Shown here piece by piece: positions 1 through 6,663 of a stretch of 42,509 nt of DNA. Location: the NCBI RefSeq assembly GCF_008711285.1, contig NZ_VXDC01000020.1, positions 1 to 42,509 of the forward strand. Direction: 5' to 3'. The stretch's first letter is position 1. Each line of letters starts with the position of its first letter. The notes beneath the pieces were generated by a model. It did no database searches. It was given only the letters and a program-made list of their open reading frames with translations, and was not told the DNA's origin. This DNA comes from Roseibium aquae (GTDB lineage Bacteria > Pseudomonadota > Alphaproteobacteria > Rhizobiales > Stappiaceae). The translations under genes were made by a program, and so were the position numbers.

Positions 1-329
1 CGGCTCCTTTTTGCTTCTTACCTCGCGCGCGGGCGTGAAAAAACTGTGTTAGCGTTTAATCGCTTCTCCCCGCGCCGTTCCCTAAACCTTTCATTCTAAA
101 GAATTGACCACCCCCCCCAGGTCTGAAACCTTTTTTCGGACGGTTTATGAAAGCACTGCTCCCCGCGCCGATCCTCCGGCTTTGCCGCCAGAGTTTACGT
201 ACCCCCTACCGGCCATTCAGGAGCGCGAAAGGAAGTGTCCCCACACCGGTCCCCCCGTGTAATAATATTGCGCGGCATTGGGACCAGATGCATGCCATCT
301 ACTTTTTGTGTGCTTTGCGCCTTGGTAAT

Positions 330-348
330 CTGGCGCAACTTGCGCCAG
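330..348. repeat. Perfect 9-bp inverted repeat
   Basis: Arms CTGGCGCAA (330-338) and TTGCGCCAG (340-348) are perfect reverse complements around one C. No T-run follows on either strand, so an operator-type protein site is more likely than a terminator. It lies 110 bp from the 11-bp repeat tract. Function is unknown. Confidence 0.5.
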
Positions 349-394
349 TTTAGCCCCAGTCCACGCCCCTTGCGCCTGCCATGGCTTAGGGGGG

Positions 395-446
395 GAACCC
401 CCGCCCCCCAGGCGGGGGGTTCACCTCCCTATAGGGTTATAGGGAG
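395..446. repeat. Two adjacent hairpins before the 11-bp repeats
   Basis: The first hairpin pairs 395-405 (GAACCCCCGCC) with 411-422, with one extra G in the right arm. The second pairs CTCCCTATA (425-433) perfectly with TATAGGGAG (438-446) around a 4-base loop, and contains the 10-bp palindrome CCCTATAGGG (427-436). They lie immediately before the repeat tract at 459-557. Hairpins next to direct repeats are common in replication origins, but this role is inferred from position only. The first hairpin could instead terminate leftward transcription of the replication operon. Confidence 0.45.
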
Positions 447-458
447 ATGTGACAGAAG

Positions 459-557
459 GGAGATGAAGGGGAGATGAAGGGGTTTTGGGGTGGAGATGAA
501 GGGGAGGTGAAGGGGAGATGAAGGAGGGGATTTTAGGAGATGAAGGGGAGATGAAGG
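459..557. repeat. Nine 11-bp direct-repeat units, candidate iterons
   Basis: The 99 bp divide exactly into nine 11-base units. Six units read GGAGATGAAGG (459-469, 470-480, 492-502, 514-524, 536-546, 547-557) and one reads GGAGGTGAAGG (503-513). Units 481-491 and 525-535 have diverged but keep the register. The tract starts one base past the stop of the RepA-like gene. Eleven bases is close to one helical turn, so identical faces line up along the DNA, as in initiator-bound iterons. The strand is almost free of C and contains GGGG-TTTT-GGGG runs that could fold as a quadruplex. The origin role is inference; a slipped-strand microsatellite is the alternative. Confidence 0.6.
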
Positions 558-2027
558 TCAATCCTTCACCTCCTCCTCCTCCTCAACAGGTCGCGCCAGA
601 TAGGAGACGCGGCGCGATGGCGAGCCGTGCTCCCTGGTGACGATATCGCCTCGCGCAAGCAATGCCTCCATGGCGTTCCTAAAAGCCCGCTTGCTGATGC
701 CCTCACAATCGGGATGGCTGGCGAATACGCTTGGTGCGTAGGAACCCCCGCTTTTTGCGTTTACCGTCCGCCCTTGCTCGCGCATCAGATCCAGCAACTT
801 CAAGAACACGCGTTCCGCCTTTGCTGTTTGTGCGAACTTTTCCATGCCCGTGGGCTCTGCCTCAGCGACGAACCGGCCCGCCTCCCATTGCAGGGATATC
901 TGCCCGCCAGTGCTGCCGTAATTCGCCTTTTTCACACTGAGCGTCCGTGCTTTTGTGTTCGGTTCGTATCCGTCAACGATCAACCGTTGCAGATACAGCC
1001 TGGACCGGACAGAGTTGTTCCAGGCCGTCGATCCGGATTCGCCGGTTCCGCTGTTCCGCCCGGTAAGCGACGGGTGGGAAAGCAGCACAACCGCACATTG
1101 ATGCTTGAGCGCCAGCCCCCGCAAGATGCCCACGAACTGCCTAACCTTGGCACGGTCGTTTTCATTGCTCGGATACAAATCCGCGCATGTGTCCAGGACA
1201 ATCAATCCCGGCGCATCTTCCACCGCCCGCTGATCAAGCTCATGGAACAAGGCGGATTGCACCAGGCTATACTTGTCTTCCAGCGCAAGAAGCGCATCCT
1301 CGCCCGCAAGGGACCGAATGGTCAGCTTTTCCAACTGGTCATAGGCAAGCATCTCGGCCGTCAGAATGTCATCAAGGCGCCGGTGCAGTTCGCCCTCGTC
1401 ATCCTCGGCCGACATGAATATGGCTGGCCCTTGCTTCACCGCGTGCCCAAGCCACCTTGTGCCCGTGGCCGCTGCTACCGCCATTTGCAGGGACAGCAGG
1501 CTCTTGCCGGTGCCGCCATCGCCTGAGAACAACGTGACAGTGTTTTGAGGGACAAGGCCCTTCACCAGCCATTCCCGATCGGGAACCGGCCTTCCTGCAA
1601 GATCCGCGGCGCTGAAGAATTTGCTCTGCCGTGGTTCTGGCCGTTCTTGCCGCTCCTGCCGCCCGCCATGGCTGGCGTACTCTGGACGTTCTTGCGGGTG
1701 CTGCGGATCTCTCAGCCCCGCTTCCAGCCCGCTTTTGATCGTGGCCCGGACCGCGCTCAATCCATCGTCATGAAGCAAGCCACAATCGCTTGCCGCTTGT
1801 TCAAGCGCCTCTTCGACTTCCGACCTTGTCAGATAGCCCGCCGCTATCTTGTGCCCCAACTTGACCGCCGCAATGTTGAGCGCGTCATTCCGCCCGCCGC
1901 TCAGGGTTTTGGCCACGGTCTCGCATTCGCTTCGCAATGCCTTTTGTGCCCACTTCCGCCCGCGCTGCGTTTCCTCCAGCCGGATCAAATTTTCAGAATA
2001 AAACGGCACGTCCCCCAAATCATCCAT
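558..2027 (-). CDS. RepA-like AAA ATPase, replicative helicase of the satellite
   Basis: This 489-aa protein is a hexameric-helicase-type ATPase of the RepA/AAA_25 group, expected to unwind the satellite origin. Residues 1-105 resemble the linker region that follows prim-pol domains. Walker A is GDGGTGKS (about 169-176) and Walker B LIVLDT (about 275-280). The last 80 residues look like a winged helix and end in an acidic tail (EEEEEVKD). I chose the ATG at 2027 over longer readings because GGAGGTG sits just upstream and the start overlaps the prim-pol stop by 8 bp. In many relatives prim-pol and helicase form one polypeptide, so this pair is a split version. Family call is firm; the replication role is inferred. 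Confidence 0.85.
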   Translation of the reverse strand: MDDLGDVPFYSENLIRLEETQRGRKWAQKALRSECETVAKTLSGGRNDALNIAAVKLGHKIAAGYLTRSEVEEALEQAASDCGLLHDDGLSAVRATIKSGLEAGLRDPQHPQERPEYASHGGRQERQERPEPRQSKFFSAADLAGRPVPDREWLVKGLVPQNTVTLFSGDGGTGKSLLSLQMAVAAATGTRWLGHAVKQGPAIFMSAEDDEGELHRRLDDILTAEMLAYDQLEKLTIRSLAGEDALLALEDKYSLVQSALFHELDQRAVEDAPGLIVLDTCADLYPSNENDRAKVRQFVGILRGLALKHQCAVVLLSHPSLTGRNSGTGESGSTAWNNSVRSRLYLQRLIVDGYEPNTKARTLSVKKANYGSTGGQISLQWEAGRFVAEAEPTGMEKFAQTAKAERVFLKLLDLMREQGRTVNAKSGGSYAPSVFASHPDCEGISKRAFRNAMEALLARGDIVTREHGSPSRRVSYLARPVEEEEEVKD

Positions 2028-2634
2028 GGGACACCTCCCACGCATAATCAGGCCCGGTGAAGAACGGCCGGGAAGGGGGGAGAACAACATATCCGCCATC
2101 CCCTCGGACATCGACGCCCTTCGCCAATACCCCAACACTGTTCTTGACCGGCTTACCGGTGTGTCGCATGAAAAAGTGTAGCCCTCCGCTCGGGGTTCGG
2201 CTGACAACATGGGTCAATGCAAAAGGGTCGATTCCCACCGCCCTCAGATTGGCAAGCCCGTCCACCCCGTTCTTGCGATCGACGTCCAAAACAATGAGTT
2301 GGCTTACCGCGCCGGTTGGCATTCCAATCATGGCAAGCGGCCATTGCGTCCACCAAGCCCGGATCTGGTCCGGGTCAGTGGTCGCGCCCTTGAAGCCGTT
2401 TTTTAGGTAAGGCCGCTTGTCGGACCGGCACGGAAAGACCGGCTTTCCATGGCTGGCGGTATAGAGCGCCATCGCAAGCAATTCCTGGCTGAAAGCTTGG
2501 ATTTTTGCTTGATCAATCGCGCCGTTTTGGATATCGTTTTCTGGTGTAAAGATACCAACATCGCCCCAATGATTTTGGTTGATCAGAAGGCCGGAGTTCG
2601 CCGCTCCGGCCTTTTCTGTTTCCTGATTCATCAC
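2020..2634 (-). CDS. Prim-pol domain primase/polymerase
   Basis: A 204-aa protein matching the N-terminal bifunctional primase/polymerase domain of plasmid and phage replication proteins. Visible catalytic elements are the metal-binding DVD (about 117-119, in VLDVDR), SGGLHFF with H153, and the GVDVRGDGGYVVLPPS segment (about 173-188). It would make primers for the satellite. About 55 residues precede the domain and have no recognisable fold. It overlaps the upstream gene by 4 bp (ATGA) and the downstream ATPase by 8 bp, so the three are probably translationally coupled. It ends right after the domain, with the helicase in the next frame. Confidence 0.85.
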   Translation of the reverse strand: MMNQETEKAGAANSGLLINQNHWGDVGIFTPENDIQNGAIDQAKIQAFSQELLAMALYTASHGKPVFPCRSDKRPYLKNGFKGATTDPDQIRAWWTQWPLAMIGMPTGAVSQLIVLDVDRKNGVDGLANLRAVGIDPFALTHVVSRTPSGGLHFFMRHTGKPVKNSVGVLAKGVDVRGDGGYVVLPPSRPFFTGPDYAWEVSHG

Positions 2635-2996
2635 GCGGCCCCGCTTTTCCGCGCGCGCTCGGCAAATCTCCGAGACCGCAGCGCATGGGTCCGGCCCTCA
2701 AGCATTTTCTTGAAAGACGCAGTCGGTTCATTCGAAAGAAGCCGGTCCGCATCGTCCCAAGCGCTTTCCATCAAGGCGTCATGATAGGCGCCCGCGCCTT
2801 CCTGGGTTCCAACGTGCAACTTAATTGCGATTTCACGGTAGGTGACAGCCGGAACAGCCGCAAGCTCGGCGATAAGGCTTTGATACAGCAGGATTTCGTG
2901 CTCTGGCGGTATAAAGTAATCGTTGTGCACGAGATCCCACCCGGCTTCGATCCGCTTAACATCGGCATGAATTTCGGTCGGTGTGCGAAGGCTCAT
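2631..2996 (-). CDS. Small hypothetical protein of the satellite replication operon
   Basis: I do not recognise this 121-aa soluble protein. It has no signal peptide or membrane segment and is mostly charged helix-like sequence with a basic C-terminus (RSRRFAERARKSG). The start MSLRTPTEI is preferred because its ATGA overlaps the alpA stop by 4 bp. A second ATGA links its end to the prim-pol gene. Position between AlpA and the primase suggests an accessory replication or control role, which is inference. Confidence 0.6.
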   Translation of the reverse strand: MSLRTPTEIHADVKRIEAGWDLVHNDYFIPPEHEILLYQSLIAELAAVPAVTYREIAIKLHVGTQEGAGAYHDALMESAWDDADRLLSNEPTASFKKMLEGRTHALRSRRFAERARKSGAA

Positions 2997-3187
2997 TGCG
3001 CGCCCCCCCGGCAAGCCTTCCGGCTTTCAATCCAAGCGTTGATCTCTTGCTCGGACCAGCCGTTAGCGCGTGCGCCGATCTTGAAAGGCGTCGGGAAGTC
3101 GCCCGCCGTCATGTAATTGTAAATTGAAGACTTTTTGAGGCCGGTGCGCTTTACCACGTCCGGCAGTCTGAGAACTGTCTCTTGCAT
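2993..3187 (-). CDS. alpA: AlpA family DNA-binding regulator
   Basis: A 64-aa protein with the compact winged-helix fold of AlpA/excisionase regulators. Visible features are the recognition helix region RTGLKKSSIYNYMTAGDFPT and the closing GWSEQEINAWIESR, both typical of the family. AlpA proteins turn on integrase or satellite genes in P4-like and PICI elements, and some act as excisionases. The ATG at 3187 is chosen over a TTG two codons upstream because GAGG lies 7 bases before it. It is the first gene of a coupled set of four (alpA, unknown, prim-pol, helicase). Confidence 0.85.
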   Translation of the reverse strand: MQETVLRLPDVVKRTGLKKSSIYNYMTAGDFPTPFKIGARANGWSEQEINAWIESRKACRGGAQ

Positions 3188-3264
3188 TTCCAAACCTCAC
3201 ATTTTGCTTTGTGATGATTTGGAAGGTATTGGCCGCCCGAAGTTATCTCATGGACACTTACGGC

Positions 3265-3876
3265 CTAAAATTCCTCGTTTCTGTCCACGTTGTGAAAATC
3301 GCGCCAAACCCGAATAGTTGAACCGGCATTCCAGCCTAAGTCATGTAAATCAATGATTGCTTGCACAAAATTACTAAAAGCCGAAGCTTCATTAACATAA
3401 TAAGAAATCTCTCTATTGCCGTGTTGCTCCCAAAAACATTTGCAATGATCAACTAAAGAAACTTTTTTATTGTGATCGTTTGAATATTTCTTTCCAGAAA
3501 TGGTCTTTGATTGTTTAATTTTGACTTCGATTTGATCCAATATACATTCCCGTTTTTCATGAATATTTAGCTGTTCAAAGCCGGTTAGCTCATGAACTAT
3601 TTCCATCAACCGAAGTTGGAAATTATTACTCGGCGGCCTAAACCCCAATGGAATGCGGGAATATTCCACGCAAAGGTCCCGCGCCAGCCGCCTTATGGTT
3701 TCCAACCGGACCAACTCACTGTTTTCGGGATGCCCGCCTTTGGTCCGCAGGACTGAAACCGGCATTGACACATTGTGCCAAGGTAGCGCCAACAGGTAAG
3801 CGGAAACTTCGATATTCCCGCGATACTGAGGGAAAAACTCTCGAATGATTTCGGTCGCTTGTGCGTCTTTTGACAT
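3265..3876 (-). CDS. AT-rich cargo gene between integrase and alpA
   Basis: A 203-aa protein I cannot assign. It is soluble, rich in His, Cys and aromatic residues towards the end, and lysine-rich in the middle (KIKQSKTISGKKYSNDHNKK). The gene is clearly richer in A+T (about 3270-3600) than anything around it, which points to recent acquisition. Its start overlaps the integrase stop by one base (TAATG), so it is co-transcribed with int. Unrelated genes at this slot in P4-like satellites are often anti-phage or interference cargo; that role here is a guess from position. Confidence 0.6.
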   Translation of the reverse strand: MSKDAQATEIIREFFPQYRGNIEVSAYLLALPWHNVSMPVSVLRTKGGHPENSELVRLETIRRLARDLCVEYSRIPLGFRPPSNNFQLRLMEIVHELTGFEQLNIHEKRECILDQIEVKIKQSKTISGKKYSNDHNKKVSLVDHCKCFWEQHGNREISYYVNEASAFSNFVQAIIDLHDLGWNAGSTIRVWRDFHNVDRNEEF

Positions 3877-5126
3877 TATGCGCGCCCTTTCAAGAACCGG
3901 CTCCACTGTTCCAGCAAGTCCCGCCGCCGCTGCAACAGATCGCTCCGCCGATATGCCCGCTCCACATCGGAACCGACCCGGTGTGCAAGCGCCATTTCCG
4001 CAAGCACATGGTCAATTCCGTTCTCGGCGCACCAGTCGCGGAAGGTAGAACGCAATCCATGCGGAACCGCTGGCCGCTTGGTTTTTGGATCAAGCCAACC
4101 TGTCCGGCCTTCCTTCACGGCCGTTTCCTGCATCCGGCGCATGACTGCCGAAATTGTCATATCCGAAAGCTGGCCGCCCATCGGGGCAAAGAAGACATAG
4201 TCCGTGCCCTTCATCCGTGGCAGGCGTTCCAATATCCTCTGTGCGGCTTTCGAAAGCGGAACCCGGTGTTCGCTGCTGGACTTCATCCGAATAGCCGGGA
4301 TGGTCCAGATTGGCCCGCCATCCGCCTCCCAGTCCACTTCTTGCCACGTCATGCCGCGCACTTCGCCGGACCGGCTTGCGCAAAGCGTCAGGAATTGCAG
4401 GGCTTGCGCGGCCATGCCGTCCCGGCTTTGCAAGTTTTCGAACCAGTCAGCGGCTTCTTTGATCGGAACGGCCGGGAAGTTTCCGGCCTTCGCCACCTTG
4501 CCGGGTTTTGGGAGAACCGCGTCAAGATTGCCCTTCCATCGTGCCGGGTTTTCGCCCGTTCGGTATCCCGCCACAGTGGCCCAACTGAGAACGGATTCAA
4601 TGCGCCCCCGCAACCGGCTGGCCGTCTCCGTTTTCGTGGTCCAGATCGGCTCTAGCACTTTCACGATATCCGGCAGGGTGATCGCTTGCGCCTGCATCTT
4701 GCCAATGATCGGAGACGCATACGTGTCCAGCGTCGAGCGCCACTGTTTCAAATGCTTTTCATTGCGGAACTCGGCTTCCTTCTTTTCAAGGTATCGCTCT
4801 ACCGCTTGCGAGAAGGTCAGAACGCGCCTGTCCCGTTGCTTGGCCGCTATCGGATCGTGGCCAGCCCGAATAAGCCGCTTGTTCTCGTTTGCCGCTTCCC
4901 GCGCATCGGCTAGCGAAATAGTCGGAAAACTGCCCAAGCCGATTTCTCGCCGCCTGCCATCAATCGTGGTTCGCTGTATCCAGAACCGGCCGCCGCCAGG
5001 ATCGACGCGCAAGAAAAGGCCGGTGCCGGTGTTGTCGTGGTACTTTCCAGGCGTCTTCACGGACCGGACAAAAGCCGCTGAAAGCCTTTTCGGATTCGAA
5101 CTTCCTTCCCCCAATCTTTCCCCCAA
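3876..5126 (-). CDS. int: P4-type tyrosine integrase
   Basis: A 416-aa site-specific recombinase. The N-terminal 90 residues form the DUF4102 arm-binding domain, followed by a core-binding SAM-like domain and the catalytic domain. Catalytic residues visible are R252 (SRSGEVR), H356/R359 (HGLR), H382 (ALAHR) and nucleophile Y392 (ERAYRRSD). Length and order are normal for P4 integrases, so it should be active. The start is a TTG; an in-frame stop at 5148-5150 limits any extension to a few codons. It lies at the outer end of the satellite with repeat sites just upstream, as expected next to an attachment site. Confidence 0.92.
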   Translation of the reverse strand: MGERLGEGSSNPKRLSAAFVRSVKTPGKYHDNTGTGLFLRVDPGGGRFWIQRTTIDGRRREIGLGSFPTISLADAREAANENKRLIRAGHDPIAAKQRDRRVLTFSQAVERYLEKKEAEFRNEKHLKQWRSTLDTYASPIIGKMQAQAITLPDIVKVLEPIWTTKTETASRLRGRIESVLSWATVAGYRTGENPARWKGNLDAVLPKPGKVAKAGNFPAVPIKEAADWFENLQSRDGMAAQALQFLTLCASRSGEVRGMTWQEVDWEADGGPIWTIPAIRMKSSSEHRVPLSKAAQRILERLPRMKGTDYVFFAPMGGQLSDMTISAVMRRMQETAVKEGRTGWLDPKTKRPAVPHGLRSTFRDWCAENGIDHVLAEMALAHRVGSDVERAYRRSDLLQRRRDLLEQWSRFLKGRA

Positions 5127-5160
5127 AAAAACGCGGAATAAGCCGTTTCAGTTTGGAAGA

Positions 5161-5213
5161 AAATGGACGCTAATGGGGAATAAGTCAAATATAATCAGAT
5201 AATTAAATGGACG
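5161..5213. repeat. Candidate integrase arm-type sites
   Basis: AAATGGACG occurs at 5161-5169 and 5205-5213, 44 bp apart, and each copy is followed within a few bases by a GGAATA element. A further GGAATAAG lies at 5135-5142. They sit 35-90 bp upstream of the integrase start in an AT-rich patch. P4 and P2 type integrases bind short direct repeats in this position through the DUF4102 domain. The promoter of int should be here too, but I cannot place -35/-10 boxes with confidence. Confidence 0.4.
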
Positions 5214-5641
5214 TATTTGGAATACGTTAAACGCTATTATGGCGGACACCCCCACCGCCACTTGCCCTCGCGAAAGCTTTCTCCCGATCCGGCTGCGGCC
5301 GGATTTTTCCGTTGTTTTCGAGGGTTATGCGGGAGGGGCTGAGCACTGGGCTCTGCGCCAGGTGGTCCAGAAGGGGTCTCTCAGGGGTGATATTCTCCGG
5401 ACCTCATGACTGCGCGGATTTGGTGAATTTCTCATAAGCCCATGTAAATAATAAAAAAATACAAGGCTCTGAAATTGCTTGGATCGGGGTCGCGTTTGCG
5501 TCTCTTGCGACCGGGTTCGGAAGTTCTCACGCCATGGCCCGTTCCAGTCTCTGCTTCTGATGCTCCCAGTCGGACATCACCGTGTCGAGTAGCTCGAAGA
5601 AGTCAGTGCCATGATGAGGGACCTAGACGGAGAACTGCCTT
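5214..5641. other. Attachment-side flank and gene remnants
   Basis: No intact gene was seen. A small hairpin TGGCGG/CCGCCA spans 5240-5260 and a terminator follows at 5287. On the minus strand, codons 5608 back to 5530 read GTDFFELLDTVMSDWEHQ and then stop after RLERAMA, which looks like the tail of a lost gene; I do not recognise it. The attachment core of the integrase is probably between 5214 and 5290 but cannot be defined without the other end of the element. No tRNA T-loop sequence is present. Confidence 0.35.
5286..5308 (+). terminator. Rho-independent terminator
   Basis: ATCCGGC (5287-5293) pairs perfectly with GCCGGAT (5298-5304) around TGCG, followed by five T. It faces right. No plus-strand gene precedes it in the window, so it may be the terminator of the host gene whose 3' end served as the integration target. 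That explanation is inference. Confidence 0.7.
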
Positions 5642-5881
5642 GACAATACCGACTACAACGATCAGAGCGCATTCGACAACGTGAATGACCATTTCATGGC
5701 GCGGGTCGACGGCACTTATCTCTTCGGCGCGCATGTTTCCGAGGCGACGGCGCTCTGGCTGCAGACGCTGGTGTCGCTGCTCACCGCCGGCGACACCGTG
5801 GAGCTGCAAGGCAACTTCCGCGCCGCGGACGGCTATTTCGCAGCCGACCAAACGTCCTTCTGGGGCGCCAAGATTGGATAG
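5642..5881 (+). pseudogene. 3' fragment of a phage tail gene (C1q-like end)
   Basis: This frame reads NTDYNDQSAFDNVNDHF, then VDGTYLFGA, then DTVELQGNFRAADGY and FWGAKIG before a stop. It matches my memory of the C1q-like C-terminal domain of DUF2793 tail proteins from Rhodobacterales prophages. There is no start: a stop lies in frame at 5624-5626. The step from YLFGA to HVSEATALWLQ seems to lack about 35 residues present in relatives, so the fragment is decayed. Its matching N-terminal half is probably at 33306-33677. Confidence 0.5.
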
Positions 5882-5904
5882 CTTCGCCGGGCGAGTCCGC
5901 ACGC

Positions 5905-6663
5905 TTACTGTTCAGCCTTGAATAGGTGAGAGCGGTGCCACGCAAGGCGAGCACGGTGCTTCTCGGTCAACGCGATCGGCTGCTGCCAGCGAAGTTCCGA
6001 GCGGGCGTGCTCGCCAAGGGCGGGAGAGAAAATCGGCTGGCCGACGTCGTCGAAGCTTACGAGCCCACGGTCGAACGCGGCGTCCCAGAGTGCCGAGAGA
6101 AGCAATCCGTTGTGAACATCGAGGCGTTCGGCGTCACTTTCGCAGTCCTTCCAGGGAATGATGTGCGACGCGCGAAGAAGGGGCTCATCCGAGATTCCCG
6201 TCAGTGGACAGCGGCCCTGCCAATACTCGAGCAGGCCCGAGCGGAAGATGTCTTGGCCGATGCGCTGGACGACAAGCCGTTCGGCTTCGGTCGTTTTCGG
6301 CAGATCCTTGACCTTCGTCTCGAACTCCTGAAGCGGGGCATCGGGCAGGCTTGCCGCCAGCTGGTAGATGCGCGGCAACACGGCATAGACCTGGCCGAGC
6401 GTCTCGAAGGCGTAGCGGGCAAGACCTGGTCCCGCTATGTCCACGACAGGTATATCGAGCTCTTCGACGACGCCCGTGTGGTCGAGGGCGAGAAACCAAG
6501 GGCCCTGTGCGCTTGCCGCGGCGAGATGGATTGTGCCGGGCACCGTTGTCGAGCTGAAGCCGGCCCATCCCTCGCGTTCCTCCCGCTTGCGGCGGAAGCC
6601 GTTCTGGAACGCGGCCTTCCCGCATTCCTCACGGACTACAAAGGATTGGGGTGCCTCGATCAT
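5905..6663 (-). CDS. HNH endonuclease, last gene of the defence operon
   Basis: A 252-aa protein with a C-terminal HNH_2 nuclease domain. The sequence shows RCPLTG (about 151-156), RASHIIPW with H167, VHNGLLL with H184-N185, and AAFDRGLVSFD, the standard order of this family. The first 130 residues are a separate domain with no clear match, possibly for target or partner binding. Its ATG overlaps the methylase stop by 4 bp, so it belongs to that operon. HNH_2 proteins often serve as the nuclease of restriction systems; here it would be the cutting partner of a solitary methylase and two helicases. Nuclease call is firm; its role in the system is inferred. Confidence 0.85.
   Translation of the reverse strand: MIEAPQSFVVREECGKAAFQNGFRRKREEREGWAGFSSTTVPGTIHLAAASAQGPWFLALDHTGVVEELDIPVVDIAGPGLARYAFETLGQVYAVLPRIYQLAASLPDAPLQEFETKVKDLPKTTEAERLVVQRIGQDIFRSGLLEYWQGRCPLTGISDEPLLRASHIIPWKDCESDAERLDVHNGLLLSALWDAAFDRGLVSFDDVGQPIFSPALGEHARSELRWQQPIALTEKHRARLAWHRSHLFKAEQ

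Larger units (their letters stand above)
1..457. other. Non-coding left flank, inverted-repeat rich
   Basis: No convincing gene was seen here. Short open frames at 147-353 and 235-477 have no family resemblance and no clear ribosome site. The stretch contains several inverted repeats (annotated separately), homopolymer C and G runs, and an AT-rich patch near 260-272. It lies just beyond the end of the replication gene of the satellite. In phage satellites of the SaPI/PICI type the origin often sits there, so an origin or regulatory role is plausible but is inference. The satellite probably continues past the window edge, since no second attachment site is visible. Confidence 0.4.

Noticed and set aside
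228..285. Further copies of the GGTTGGGACC motif on the left flank
   Set aside because: Only loose matches (TGTCCCCAC, ATTGGGACC) were found, not enough to link the two regions.
459..557. CRISPR-like array
   Set aside because: Units are 11 bp, directly adjacent and without spacers, and no cas genes are present.
627..1526. 299-aa plus-strand open frame
   Set aside because: It is antisense to the RepA-like ATPase, whose motifs are clear.
4204..5202. 332-aa plus-strand open frame
   Set aside because: It is antisense to the integrase and runs over the presumed arm sites; no family match.
5240..5260. tRNA 3' end as integration target
   Set aside because: The sequence ends in GCCA but has no T-loop, and is explained by a simple 6-bp hairpin.
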